NCBI GenBank assembly: GCA_027382625.1
Contig: JAJKFJ010023915.1
Coordinates: 1-31,527 of the forward strand
Length of the DNA: 31,527 nucleotides
Direction of reading: 5' to 3'
Origin: Tetmemena sp. SeJ-2015
Lineage: Eukaryota > Ciliophora > Spirotrichea > Sporadotrichida > Oxytrichidae
Shown: positions 1-10,011 of the stretch, one piece after another
Numbering within the stretch: position 1 is the stretch's first letter
Layout of the letters: each line of letters opens with the position of its first letter
Notes under the pieces: generated by a model
What the model saw: only the letters and a program-made list of their open reading frames with translations
Database searches by the model: none
What the model was told of the DNA's origin: nothing
Position numbers and translations under genes: made by a program

Positions 1-240
1 ATCTTTGGATCATGGCCCTGTACTTTCCCAAGTTTTTGGCAACCATAGGGAAGAAGAATTCCATGGCGCCCCTGAGCTCAGGGGTTCTTCTCCTGTGCAT
101 AAGAAAGATTAGATAGCCTGTAAGTCCTTAAGTAGACTCCTAGATTTGCCCAAGGCGCTGTTTGAGCATCTGGATCCACTTCCACGCGACTTTTCTCACC
201 TCGTTCGTAACTCCGTGCATAATTAGAAGGGGTAATACTC
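1..240 (+). CDS. Locus A: partial coding segment, unrecognised
   Basis: Reading from base 2 with TAA/TAG as Gln, the frame is open to about 386, and to about 240 it has coding-like composition (for example LSRLLDLPKALFEHLDPLPR). The stretch is clearly richer in G+C than the AT-rich DNA that follows, which is how coding segments stand out in this window. No start or stop is seen; it runs off the left edge and fades into AT-rich sequence after about 240, probably a segment/IES boundary. I do not recognise a family. It could be the 3' part of a neighbouring locus or an early segment of locus B; nothing in the window decides this. Confidence 0.5.
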
Positions 241-455
241 TATCGGTTTAATTTAATAATAATCCATCTATATTCAGCTCTATTTTGTCTCCAAGAAGAG
301 AGAGTAACTCTTAGCAATAGAATCTCTTAAAGCCTTAATTTCAAAGCAATTTGCAGGTTTAAAATAAGCAGCAAGAATATAAATATGAATTTTATAATTT
401 TATTTTATTAGATTAGGAGCATATTTTCTCTTAATCTTAACAGTAAAAGAATACG

Positions 456-3400
456 ATGCAGCCTTTGGTGAATAAAAATGTTCTTATTAACTTTGAATCC
501 ATTCTCTCTGCGAGTCAGCAAGCAGACTCTTTGGCTCAAGTGAATTCTCCTTTTACTAGCCTAGGTTAGAATCAAGGGTTTATATTTATATATTAATTGC
601 AAGATATAAGTTTAGAGAGCGTTTTGAGAAACCCAGTGGACAAGGTGCTCCAGGGATGAGCCCAGTTTAACTAATGAGCAGAGCCCAGTTATAGAGCAAA
701 GCCAATAATATTCTTCAGTAAAATCAGTTCATAGTTTAAATATAATTTTCTCATGTAATTATAAATCAGAACAGTTTATTCAAGAACTTCGATGGAGGAA
801 ATCAAGCCTAATAAAGAAAAGAGGCGTCGGACAGTATATTCAGTGGAATGGCAAACAGAATGTAAATGTGAACCAATAATTTATTTAGATACATTTCTCT
901 AATTAGGCTTGCAAGATAAATTTTTAAAAATGGAATTCAAAAATGAATAATATTATTGATCATCTATGAAATCAAGACAACTAGTTTCCAATTTTAGAAT
1001 AAACTAACCTCTTATATTATAAAAGAAAACAGATAATGCAGTTTCTTTAAAATTTGTTCTTGCGGTAGCTGTTATCCTAAGGATTTAATAAGTGAGCGGA
1101 TAGTCTTGGATAAGATACGGAGCCCCTAACTGTATAACTCAATGCTTCAATACTCATCCTAGTGATGGATATTACTGCTCTTCATCAAGAAATTTAAGAA
1201 TAGAAACATTTATAATCAAATAATTTTGGATGGTGTTGTCCAGATTAATCTCGCTCTGAGTGTGTTGAAGACCCCACAAATGAGGTTTATTGCAGCTTTG
1301 GAGCTTTAAGACACTCTTATATGAAGTACACATTTTGTCCAAGGCATACTACAGCTTGTGGGACAGCAGGGCCTTTACTAAATGCCCTTTACAATTAAAA
1401 TTCTGCTTATTTTAATTTTTATTTAACTTAAAATTTTTTATTTTATTTTAATTTTGAATTGAGAAAATATAAAAAATTTATGATTTTTACCTTTAAGATT
1501 TATTTTTTCATTCTTAGTTATTTATTGTAAATTGATAATGAATTAAAACAGCAGTGTTTCTCTGAATTAGTAAATAAAAGCTTCAAATGCGGATGTGTGC
1601 TATTGGGAAATTAAAGTGAACGCCACATAGTTTATGAACAACAATCTACTCATATTTATACTGTTAATTTTATCAAGATATTAAAGATTTAACCTGGACT
1701 TATATAAACCTAGTAGTTCATAATTCTTCCAACTTGCAAGTTACTCTGCTCTAGGGTAGTGACAGAAAAAATGCGAACAACTCTTTGAAAGTAAATCCAA
1801 GTTACGGTTTGACTAACAAATTCTATCTAAACTAAGGTGTGAGTGTTTTCCTTATCGCCTATCCTTCTAGTCAATCTAGCTCCAGCCCTACTAATTTGTC
1901 TTTTACTTATAACTTTACAACTAAATTTAACTCTTTCTTAAATTTATAATTAATTATTTAACTGACTACTACAATGCGGAGTACTTAGCTAATTTGTTAT
2001 TTCTGTCAGAGTATGACCTGGTTGGGTTTTGGCCCTTTATTTACGTGGGATTCTCCATCTACATAGCATCCTTCTTCACAATTATCATATGCATCTAAAT
2101 GCGCAAGTTTGACCCCTTGACAGCTTTTGAAATCAGAAGAGAGTTATACATGAAGGAAAAAGTCAAACAACGAAAGGAATAGAAGGCTAAGGATAAATAG
2201 CATGCATTACATATGTTTATTGCTATTATTATTTTGGAGTAGGAAGAGTTATAGTAACTTGAATAAGAACTCTCCGTTAAAAAGTCTTTTCTGAGAGAGA
2301 GAAAACTGGCTAAACTAAGCAGAACCCAAAACTCTAACACTCTCACTCTAGATGGAGCTGATGTCTCAGTCACTCAGAGGAAAGATTAAACTTTTAATCT
2401 CAATGAGAGCATGTCAATCTCCCAGAAATAGAATAAGCATCCACAATAAGTGCAATAAGTAATGAGTATGCCCAGAGGAACTGGCTTCTTTGTGCCTTTA
2501 GATGAACCCACAAATCTTAAACCTAAAGACATTTTCACAGATATCAAATTTCCTGATGACCCTTTCAATATAAAAAGACAACTCTAAACCAATCCTTAAA
2601 ATTTACCATTAAACAAAAAGGAAATCCTTACTAAATCTAAAGTCCAAGGTTAAAGTCCTAGAGAACAGAATTTCAATTCTAATTACCCAGCATTCAAAGT
2701 TATTCCTTAGAAACTTGAAGAGAGTTCCATACTTTTCAAACCAGCTCAGGATTTATCATAGGAGTAAAATTCTTAGAGCACAATAGGCTTTTAATTTTCT
2801 CCAGCTGTTGTAACTCAGTCTCCTTAAATGATGTAATTCGGATTACCAAAAATTGAGGAAACTTAGGATTATCAGAAAGGCAAATCCTAATAAAAGCAAA
2901 ATAAATTCAATTAGCCAAGCTCCCCAATCATAAATAACATCTACGCTCCTTAGATTCAGTAATTTAACCCACCTCTTTATAGCTAAAATGGTCTACATAT
3001 CTAAAGAGAAGATAGCCAAACAAATAATTCTAGTCCTTACAGATAGGCTGAACTTTAGGATTTTCAAAATTTCTTTCCAGGGAACTTTATTATTTATTAT
3101 ATTAACTTTCCTTAAAATGGGATGATGATGAACAACTATTAAGGAAACAATCCCTAATAGAATCTTGGTTATTTTAATCCCTCAACCTAATCTAATAAAT
3201 ATGACTAAGCAAACCCAGTGCAGGACGCCAATAATGTGTTCTAATATGCCTAGCCATAACATTCATTCAACCCTTCTTTTGCAAATGTACCTGCTCTTGG
3301 TAATTAAGATCCTAGAAAGAACTAAGATAGAGAATAAAGGACAAATTATAATACAAGTTAGAAATAGAACAAAGTAAAAGAAATCAAGCCCAACTTTATT

Positions 3401-4065
3401 ATCAAAAAAAGAGAACCTAGCTTTTAGTTTGACTCAAATTTTAATATAATTTTTTTAAAAATATCATATTTAAATTGTGAAATAATTTAAATATAAGTTT
3501 ATTTATATTAATGTATACAATAAACTTATTTATTGTATGTTTTAAGTTATTTTATTGATAATTTATTTTTTAAAAATGCATAAGTAGAAGAATCTATTCC
3601 TTTCGACCAGCAACTAGATTATGGAGTAAACAATAGGATTCAATAGAAAATGTAAGCCTCTCAAGGATGGAATAAGGGCAACTCTGCTAATGTAGATTTA
3701 ATTAGCAAGGATATAAAGCCAAATTTATATAAATTGTTTTTAATCTCTAGAGAGGAAACACCTAAGGAGAGTAAACCAAAGGAAACAACAAGACTCCAAA
3801 AGTAGATGATAGGGGAACCATAGGCACAAGTTGTGATATTGAAATGACAGTAAGGTACTCTGACATAAGTGCAGGACTATCAGTCACCAAGAGCCAAGCT
3901 GCTAAGATTCTAGAAAATAAAGCAGCTCCGCAGAAGCCAATAGTTGAAGCCGTCAAATAACCAAATCCCTACGAAGAATATCTTAAAGAGTTAAATCAGA
4001 ACATCAAAAAAGAAAACAAGCAAAAGAAAAAAGGAAGAGAAACTAAGTACACTCCTAAATTTTGA
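456..4065 (+). CDS. Locus B: cysteine-rich ectodomain membrane protein with long Q/N-rich tail, interrupted by at least seven IESs
   Basis: Candidate start ATG at 456 (MQPLVNKNVLINFES), stop TGA at 4063-4065. After removal of the pointer-bounded inserts listed separately, the frame runs through a Q-rich N-terminal part, a cysteine-rich region (about 1034-1370, with CSCGSCYPKD, GWCCPDQSRSEC and TFCPRHTTAC), a Ser/Asn-rich stretch (about 1700-1930) and one strong membrane span (about 2021-2090, GFWPFIYVGFSIYIASFF). A basic juxtamembrane segment and a tail of over 450 residues follow, rich in Gln, Asn, Ser and Pro. The tail is free of TGA from about 1964 to 3470 but full of TAA/TAG, the clearest proof of the code here. 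No N-terminal signal peptide is obvious, so the true start may differ. More IESs probably lie at about 3440-3580 and 3700-3740. The pattern suggests a surface receptor or adhesion protein; no family is recognised. Confidence 0.75.
578..609. other. IES, 32 bp, pointer GTTTA
   Basis: GTTTA occurs at 578-582 and 610-614. Removing 32 bp joins ...NQGF to RERFEK in one frame. A GT...AG intron at 578-615 (38 bp) would also keep the frame, so this one insert is ambiguous. Confidence 0.6.
853..1026. other. IES, 174 bp, pointer AAACAGA
   Basis: AAACAGA occurs at 853-859 and 1027-1033. The frame upstream hits TGA at 869-871; excision bypasses it and leads into the cysteine-rich frame (CSCGSCYPKD). The spacer is AT-rich. 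Confidence 0.6.
1098..1107. other. IES, 10 bp, pointer GGATA
   Basis: GGATA at 1098-1102 and 1108-1112. Removing 10 bp joins SERI to RYGAPNCITQC, switching from one cysteine-containing frame to the next. There is no room for an intron. Confidence 0.6.
1191..1221. other. IES, 31 bp, pointer AATTT
   Basis: AATTT at 1191-1195 and 1222-1226. Excision joins CSSSRNF to GWCCPDQ. The insert contains no GT, so it cannot be a GT-AG intron. Confidence 0.75.
1393..1540. other. IES, 148 bp, pointer AATTAAAA
   Basis: AATTAAAA at 1393-1400 and 1541-1548. Excision joins NALYNQNS to SVSLNQQ and then NADVCYWEIKVNATQF. The spacer is almost entirely A+T. Confidence 0.7.
1664..1688. other. Probable IES, 25 bp, pointer TTAA
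   Basis: A frame change is needed between NATQFMNNN and TWTYINLVVHNSSN. TTAA at 1664-1667 and 1689-1692 gives the right length class, but the pointer is short and AT-rich, so the exact limits are uncertain. Confidence 0.4.
1922..1938. other. IES, 17 bp, pointer TAAATTTA
   Basis: TAAATTTA at 1922-1929 and 1939-1946. Excision joins NFTTKF to IINYLTDYYNAEYLANLL just before the membrane span, restoring the frame of the long tail. Confidence 0.65.
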
Positions 4066-4143
4066 TTTTTCCACTTTAAATTATTTCCTACTACATATAA
4101 TTAATTTAAGAAATTAGTATAATAATATAAAATAGATTTCTTT

Positions 4144-6166
4144 TCAGACTGAATTCTCTTTGCTGTTTTGTTTTTTAAAGTGAGAATTGGCTGTTCTTTC
4201 CCTGACTTCTAGTGAATTTATATATGAATTATTGGAATAGGAGTTGTTTGAATAGTGCTGATGATTTTCTTTTTTGTCTGAGGTTTTATGAGGAATAGGA
4301 TTTTGTTTGTAGACATGACGTTTTATCTTTTAATAATTCTTTTAGGAGGAGAGTATCTTTGTGAGATCAGTCTCGTTCAGCTACCCATATTGGCTTTGAT
4401 GATTATAAAATATCTTTTTTTAATGATAAATGATCTTCTTGGATAGAAGTGTTGTGCGAATAAAAAGTCTTTTGATTGCTTACATATTTAACAAATTTAT
4501 TCCAAATAGAAATATTAGTCGTTTTATATTTAAATTATATAAGAATATAAAAGAAAACGAGACAAATAAACTAATTTTAAATAAAGAGGCCTCAATGCCT
4601 TCAAAATATTTTTTTTACCTATTAAGAATATATATTTAAAGTAAATTGAATGCTTGACATTATTGAAATATTGTTTTACTGTTTCGCAAATTAATTATAA
4701 AATAAAAATTCTCTGTAGCTATTGGCTGTTATATTTGATATATTATTTTACTAGGGCTTTGTTTCATAATAATGTGGGTTAGAGTAGCCAATACTAAAAG
4801 TTGAGTACTGCTTTTTTAGAATATCTATTGAGCTTTAGGGCTTGTTCTCTGTCAAAGTTACTTCATTTTTAATTTCGTTCTTAGTGAGATCTAACATTAT
4901 CTAATTCTCTTTCAAAATTAAGCATTTATTTAAATAAGAAAAATTAAAATCAGTATCTTCTTATATGATAAATGATTTTATAATAAAATTTACAAAATGA
5001 CACTTTTGAAAGCTTTGATGAAAGACATTTCTAAATAAATCTTAAACTATAATAATATTTTATCATGTTTTCTCAAGATTACTTATTTTATTGTAAATAA
5101 AATTATCCAATAGTTATATATTTTCCTTATATATTATCAATGAATAATTTATACAACTAAAATTAAATTTTCATAGGCTAAACTTTTAGGCCAGCATTCT
5201 TACTAAACAATAGTTAATTAGCAGATTTAGGGGCAGAATTAGTATTCGTATAATAAGATTGAAATAGCAGGTCTTTGCTTGAGTTTTAATTCAGATTTTT
5301 TTAAAGTTAGTTCTGAAAAAATTACTCTTGCCCTATATCTGCCATTGAAGGTTATGCTTTTTCACTTATATCTGCTGCATCAACCTCGTCTTAAATGTGG
5401 GATTGGTTCAAAGGTGAAACGGCTTGGTGCTGATGATCTTAATCTTTTAAATTTGACTCCTAAGCTTGAGAATTTTAGAAATTCTATCTTGAGTGGTATA
5501 ATTTGATGCTCTTTCTTCTTGTTCTAGTTCCCTGACTATAGGGTTTGTCGGAGGAATCTGTCATCTGCATCTTCATTACATCTTCTTTAACCTTGGCTAG
5601 ATCTTTATTTGAATGAGATGCAGGATGGATCTTTTGAGGTAACTTTGGATGAGTGGTCTATTCTCGCTTTTAACTAGTTGCAGGTGTAATTAATCTATCA
5701 ACTCCAGCAAAAGAAGAATTGAAGCTCATGAGCTCAGAATTCTTGAAGCTAGCATTTTCTTTTTACTTGTAGACTCTTTAAGGTTGCATTGTATTTTTAA
5801 CTCTCTCATCTGCTTTAATTGCTCTCGTGGTATGCTTTTAGTTAGCAGGAGCAACTTTTTGTTTTTAAAAAGCTATTTTTTCTTCCAATGCTTATCAAAA
5901 TTATATAGACTGCTGGTTAAAAGTTTGAAGATCCCCTTACATGGAAATTAAAAGCTTATTTGGTATTGAGGACATTTAACTTGACAGTAATTTACTATTA
6001 GGATTCCTAAATAGAGTTTAAATTTTAGTCATTAAAACTATAGTTTGTGGAATTACCGTGTTTAATAAATTATTGTTGTTGACTTGAAGTTTTATTTTGC
6101 TATTTACTTTCCAAACGCATTGGCTAGCCATTTTTGTCCATAGCTTGTCTTTTTAGCATCTCCCAT
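4144..6166 (-). CDS. Locus C: low-complexity Q/S/N-rich protein, unrecognised
   Basis: Minus strand, candidate start ATG at 6166-6164 (MGDAKKTSYGQKWLANAFGK), stop TGA at 4146-4144. Coding segments in order are about 6166-6060, 6010-5905, 5895-5160, 4920-4690 and 4407-4144; AT-rich DNA between them is presumed IES. The longest segment reads without TGA through KAQPSMADIGQEQFF; the last reads YSNNSYSNNSYINSLEVRE and ends KENSV. The protein is hydrophilic, rich in Gln, Ser, Asn and Lys, with no membrane span and no domain I recognise. Its 3' end lies 78 bp from that of locus B (convergent). A regulatory or cytoskeletal role is possible but unsupported. The start is the first good ATG, not proven. 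Confidence 0.65.
4408..4689. other. AT-rich spacer inside locus C, presumed IES
   Basis: Very AT-rich; no frame with coding-like composition on either strand. It separates two minus-strand coding segments of locus C. Exact pointers not resolved. Confidence 0.4.
5892..5900. other. IES, 9 bp, pointer TTAT (ATAA on the coding strand)
   Basis: TTAT at 5892-5895 and 5901-5904. Read through, the minus frame meets TGA here. Removing 9 bp gives NQQSIQALEEKIAF without a stop. It is far too short for an intron. Confidence 0.55.
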
Positions 6167-6673
6167 TAAGATTAATGCTAGCTTTAGCCAAAACTATAAA
6201 AATCATGGAATCTAAAAAAATATTCAATCAAGATTTACTCTCTATATTATGGTAGACTATAAATACAATGATTAAAATTAATGAGTAAGAGAATTCTGTT
6301 TTATTAAAAAATAAAATCAATGAGCTTTACATTTTAATTTTGAGATATTGAACAAATTAAGAAAGGTAAAAAATTCATTTGCTAATTATGTTATATTAAA
6401 GTAAGATCCAGATGCTTTAGGAATATCAATATAGCTATTTACAGCTTGTTTAGGCTATCTCTTGAAGTATTCTGACTTTGGTCTTTATTTTTATATTTAT
6501 TATATTACTTTGGATGCTTCTGGCAGCGATTGATACACCATTGCATTTTTATCTTCACGAGCGTTTTTGTTATTCTAAAACGAGATTTCTCCTTTTTAAC
6601 TTTACATTGAAATATAATATTCACACCGAAAATAATTTTTAAACACATTAAACTAAATCCTATATTATTGCAT
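6167..6673. other. Intergenic spacer between loci C and D
   Basis: AT-rich sequence between the start of locus C and the stop of locus D, both on the minus strand. No convincing reading frame or other signal. It should hold the promoter of C and the 3' flank of D, and the site where two somatic chromosomes separate. Confidence 0.4.
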
Positions 6674-9144
6674 TCATTAAAACATGTTCAGATCATTATG
6701 TAAAAAGAAATTAGAATAAAAAAATAGAAAGAAGCGCTACTATTATTTGAAATTTAAAATGTATAGCACGTTTTGTTTAATTATTTTTAACTTAAGTAGA
6801 TCATTAGCTTTTAATAAACAAAAATTTGAAGGATTTAATTATTTATATTATTTGAAATGTTGGCTTTTTCTTTCAATACAGATGAATTTTATAAATTTGA
6901 AAGTGTTTTGAAATTTTTCTTCAGCTTTCTCACTCCTATTTTAAACTAAGATATTAAAAATGTAAAAATGCTTTGATTATTTTAGAGCTGTACTAAGATG
7001 CCTTAAGCGCTCCTATTTTATGTTAGGAGTCATTGATGTCAAGTTCCAGATTTTAATAAGAGACTTAGTTTTAAAAGTTCGATCCATACTATTCTATCCA
7101 GCTATGCTTTAAAATTCTAAACTAGTTTTAAGATTACTGATCATAAAATAAAAATGTACATTATACTCCTTTCTCATTATACCAGAGTCTAAAATATAAT
7201 TATTAAATCTTTAGGTTAGGATTGTTATTTTTATAGACTCCGAGATTAGATTTGGCTATAGTCTTTTGAGTCTGAATCTTTATGATGATTGGCACTGTGA
7301 AGTTTTAACCTGCTAAGCTAGGCCTCTGCTAAATTCATCTGACTCAATTTTTCCCTTATAGATGTTTACCTATAGTATTTGGTTTGCTTTAAAGTCTAAG
7401 CGATCGGTGCAGAGGATTGCCCATTCAGTAAATTATCGATCAGTGCTATTTTTTATTCTATGACTACTAAATTAGTGATGATGAATGATGAATAATTGAG
7501 CATGTAAAAGAATAATCAAGTTCCAACCTCTAGAGATCAGACTTAATTAATCAACTCAAGCATTATTAAATAGGACTTCCGGAGGAAGATTAGAGATTAG
7601 GAGTTAGAGTGATTTAAATATTGCCCTATGGAGTGGGTTTGACTATTTAATACCCCCACCTGTCCCCATCATAAATATGGGGGCTCATACGGTCTCTCTC
7701 CAATGCATCACCGGTACTCTCTAGACGTACTGACCACTGACCAGGGGGCCCACAGCCGATAGCCGCAAGAGGACGCATGCCACTCACTGCACAGGGCAAT
7801 GGCCAGGAATCCCTGCCGTTCAAACCCACCCTGACTGAGAGCGTGAGCTGCCGATCACTCGGGGGCCTCGGGCGCCATGCCTGGGGGCTCAGTGGACTGA
7901 TCAAAGAGAGCGTGCACTCTGCCTCCGGTGTCTGATTCAGGGTGCCTCATAGCGGTAGTCATAGGGTGGCCGCTGTCAGTCTCTAGTCATCCTCAACTAG
8001 GTTCGATCTGTCTTGGAATGCTCTAGTAGCACTGTAGTCGCCGTAGTCGGTGCGTCGTTTGCTGCAACCACTCTTACTTTATTTCCCTTTTTTTCCTTTT
8101 TTTTCCCAGTCAGCTCCATCAGCAACTCCATCTTCCTTCGGAAGTCCTATTTAATAATACTACTAAATTAGAGTCATCCTTTTCTTCTCTTAAAAAGAAT
8201 ATGAGCGTAAATAATCTTGAAATTCCAGTTAGCAATCTTTAATGTCTGTTGCTGATTCTCCCACTAACAACTCTTGAAGATTTGATGTTGCTTCCTTTAC
8301 TAGATGCTGATGAGCTAGGTCGAAAGCCTGCCTTTGGATGCAAGTTTTGAAAAGCAAAAGCATTTCTATTTTGGTAAACTGTTTCAAATTCACCCTTTTA
8401 ATTTTTAACATTAATGCGATCACTTAGCATTGATTTATTTATTTTATTGCTTTGCTAATCTGGGTATCATCATAATCCAAATATATTGCCATTTATTTTC
8501 ACTATATTCTTTTAAATAAATTGACGAATTTATTTTTTTAAACAATTTTTTACATTTTATTATTTCCAAAATAATCTCTCTGAACTTGAATATTATAATG
8601 TTAATTTCTTTTATTTTAGCAGTTAATTAATCTGAAACAATATTATGGATAAATTTAGTTTTTGAGTTAAGGATTTGTAAATTTCTAAGAATAGTCTGTG
8701 ACTTAGTAAATCTAATTGACTTCCTGCTCATCTTCCTCTCTTCATAATTGTAATAAAATAATCTCTGTTAGTTTAGATGAACTGCTCAGTAGTTTAAGAA
8801 ATAGAGAATCCATTATTTTCCTTCCTAACTGGTCTGTTGTTAATATAGTTGTTTGTGTATTTTACTTAGTTTATGTTTGTGCCGCACAATTTCTAATTCT
8901 ATCTATGAGCTAAATTTTAATAATTAAAACGTATTTTAATTATTTAATTTAGGTTTGTATCATTATCTGTCACTTAATAGGAAGTAGCATTTAAAAATAA
9001 TATATTTATGGCTGGTTAGTTTTGACTTAAGTCTTGACTCTGGTTATTTGCATTAAGAGTAGCAAACTGAGAATCAATTGCGAACTCATTCATTTTTCCT
9101 TGAGAAGTTTAGTCATCCTCGCCTTTATCAAACATTGGATTCAT
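6674..9144 (-). CDS. Locus D: hydrophilic protein interrupted by a 696-bp IES, unrecognised
   Basis: Minus strand, candidate start ATG at 9144-9142 (MNPMFDKGEDDQTSQGKMNE), stop TGA at 6676-6674. Coding segments are about 9144-9010, 8915-8690, 8475-8172 (includes TKIEMLLLFKTCIQRQAFDL) and 7475-6677 (begins LVVIEQKNSTDRQFTEWA). The last segment is free of TGA for about 250 codons and rich in Lys, Asn and Ile; such a length can arise by chance in AT-rich DNA, so its distal half is less sure. A 13-bp pointer repeat joins REEKDDSN to LVVIEQKN in frame across 696 bp. No domain recognised. The frame between about 8230 and 8190 must shift once more; I could not place that IES. Confidence 0.55.
7562..7590 (+). 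repeat. Left terminal inverted repeat
   Basis: 29 bp, inverted match to 8130-8158 with a single mismatch (C at 7580 region against T in the partner). Confidence 0.85.
8130..8158 (-). repeat. Right terminal inverted repeat
   Basis: 29 bp, inverted match to 7562-7590; its outer end touches the 13-bp pointer copy at 8159-8171. Confidence 0.85.
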
Positions 9145-9252
9145 CTACCTCTAATCAAGAAAAAATTTTAAATTATCAACAAAAAAATTATTTAAAGGGA
9201 ATTTTTCTCAAAAAATAAATTTAAGAGAGCAAGAAATATCAAATAAATTGCA

Positions 9253-9887
9253 TCATATACAATTTTATTTTAAATTGATGTTGTAATTGATTTTAAAATT
9301 CTATCTTAATAAAAGAGACTGCCTAATTGAAAACTCATCATTACTGCTGTTATTGACAACTCCTAATCTCTTCTGCATCTATTATAGTTCTTGACTGTTA
9401 TCCTAATCTCTTTGTTCTCCTTGCTTTTTGAAATTTTATGACAGATTTTAAGGTTTAACATCTTTTTGTATTTCTAATTGCTCCTCTATATCTGAGTTTA
9501 AATTATAAAGGAGAGTTAATATGCTTGGTCATACCACTACTTCTAAGTATTCTTGAAACCTTCGTAAATTTATCTAAAGAGAGTTAATATAAATTTCGTT
9601 TTCATATCAACATTAAGCATGAGTCCTTGCTTGCTAGACTTTTTGTTGATAATTGGTGATTCTATTTCACTTTAATCTTCTTTCAGGTACTTCTTTCTGG
9701 GATTAAAATAATTTTGAATTGCCTTAAGAAGTTTGGGCTCGCTGATGGGTTTTTCGAGTTTCTACAAATTTTGATATGTTCTCCACATTCATTTTGTGTT
9801 TAATGATCACCATCTCAACTTAAATTAATTTGTAACTGGTTCTCCTGGCGTGCTATCTCTGCCCTTTTTCTTATTTTGTCCTTTCAT
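9253..9887 (-). CDS. Locus E: small charged Q-rich protein, unrecognised
   Basis: Minus strand, start ATG at 9887-9885 (MKGQNKKKGRDSTPGEPVTN), candidate stop TGA at 9255-9253. Segments visible in different frames are the N-terminus to about 9810, NVENISKFVETRKTHQRAQT (about 9780-9690), EDQSEIESPIINKKSSKQG (about 9680-9600) and DIEEQLEIQKDVKPQNLSQN with QELQQMQKRLGVVNNSS (about 9500-9310). Frame changes between them imply three or so small IESs whose pointers I did not fix. Very hydrophilic, predicted helical or coiled near the C-terminus, about 180 residues. It sits between the end of the TRP-like gene F and the start of D, all on the same strand. Confidence 0.5.
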
Positions 9888-10011
9888 AATTTAACTTAAA
9901 TTCTATATCTCAAATAAAATACTTCTGTCCTCATCATGAGATTTAAGTTAAAACGATAATAAACCTAACTAGGGAATAGGCAATGAAATTCACATTCGAT
10001 TTAGAAGAAAT

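Larger units (their letters stand above)
7463..8158. other. IES, 696 bp, pointer ACTACTAAATTAG, carrying a TIR element
   Basis: The 13-bp direct repeat at 7463-7475 and 8159-8171 is the longest pointer in the window. The interval is a multiple of three, and the minus-strand frame on both sides (EKDDSN / LVVIEQ) reads through after excision. It contains the inverted-repeat element annotated separately; the right inverted repeat ends exactly where the right pointer begins. Confidence 0.7.
7562..8158. mobile_element. GC-rich element with 29-bp terminal inverted repeats
   Basis: The ends at 7562-7590 and 8130-8158 are inverted copies with one mismatch in 29 bp (core AGGACTTCC...GGAAGTCCT). The interior from about 7640 to 8080 is strikingly GC-rich compared with all surrounding DNA. 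On the minus strand several frames are partly open, including one reading GCSKRRTDYGDYSATRAF, but each meets TGA within about 60 to 90 codons, and none resembles a transposase I know. T-rich runs lie at 8081-8105 and a GGTTCGATC box-B-like string near 8000, but no matching box A. It is best read as a small nonautonomous DNA transposon, or its remnant, now inside an IES. Target duplications are not clear, because the repeat abuts the pointer. Confidence 0.6.

Noticed and set aside
3165..3377. Standard-code ORF in the tail of locus B
   Set aside because: Wrong frame of a continuous TAR-as-Gln frame that runs from about 1964 to 3470.
3451..3577. 12-bp repeat TTTTTTAAAAAT at 3451 and 3566 as an IES pointer in locus B
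   Set aside because: The spacing of 115 bp would put the following clearly coding stretch (FDQQLDYGVNNRIQQKMQ) out of frame; it is likely a chance homopolymer match.
4430..4639. Plus-strand ORF of 69 codons
   Set aside because: Pure AT-rich composition (Ile/Lys/Asn/Phe), inside a presumed IES of locus C.
6960..7461. Plus-strand frame of about 165 codons open opposite locus D
   Set aside because: An open frame of this length is expected by chance when only TGA stops; the minus frame connects through the 13-bp pointer to a coding segment and is preferred.
7647..7904. Standard-code minus-strand ORF of 85 codons in the GC-rich element
   Set aside because: Open mainly because GC-rich DNA has few stop codons; proline/glycine/arginine-rich with no domain, and not continuous with the flanking gene.
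7930..8105. Possible tRNA-derived SINE or Pol III gene (box-B-like GGTTCGATC followed by T runs)
   Set aside because: No box A at the right distance and no cloverleaf could be folded by eye.
8716..8913. Plus-strand ORF with hydrophobic end
   Set aside because: The minus strand carries coding-like frames (LGRKIMDSLFLKLLSSSSKL) consistent with locus D; the plus frame is likely a shadow.
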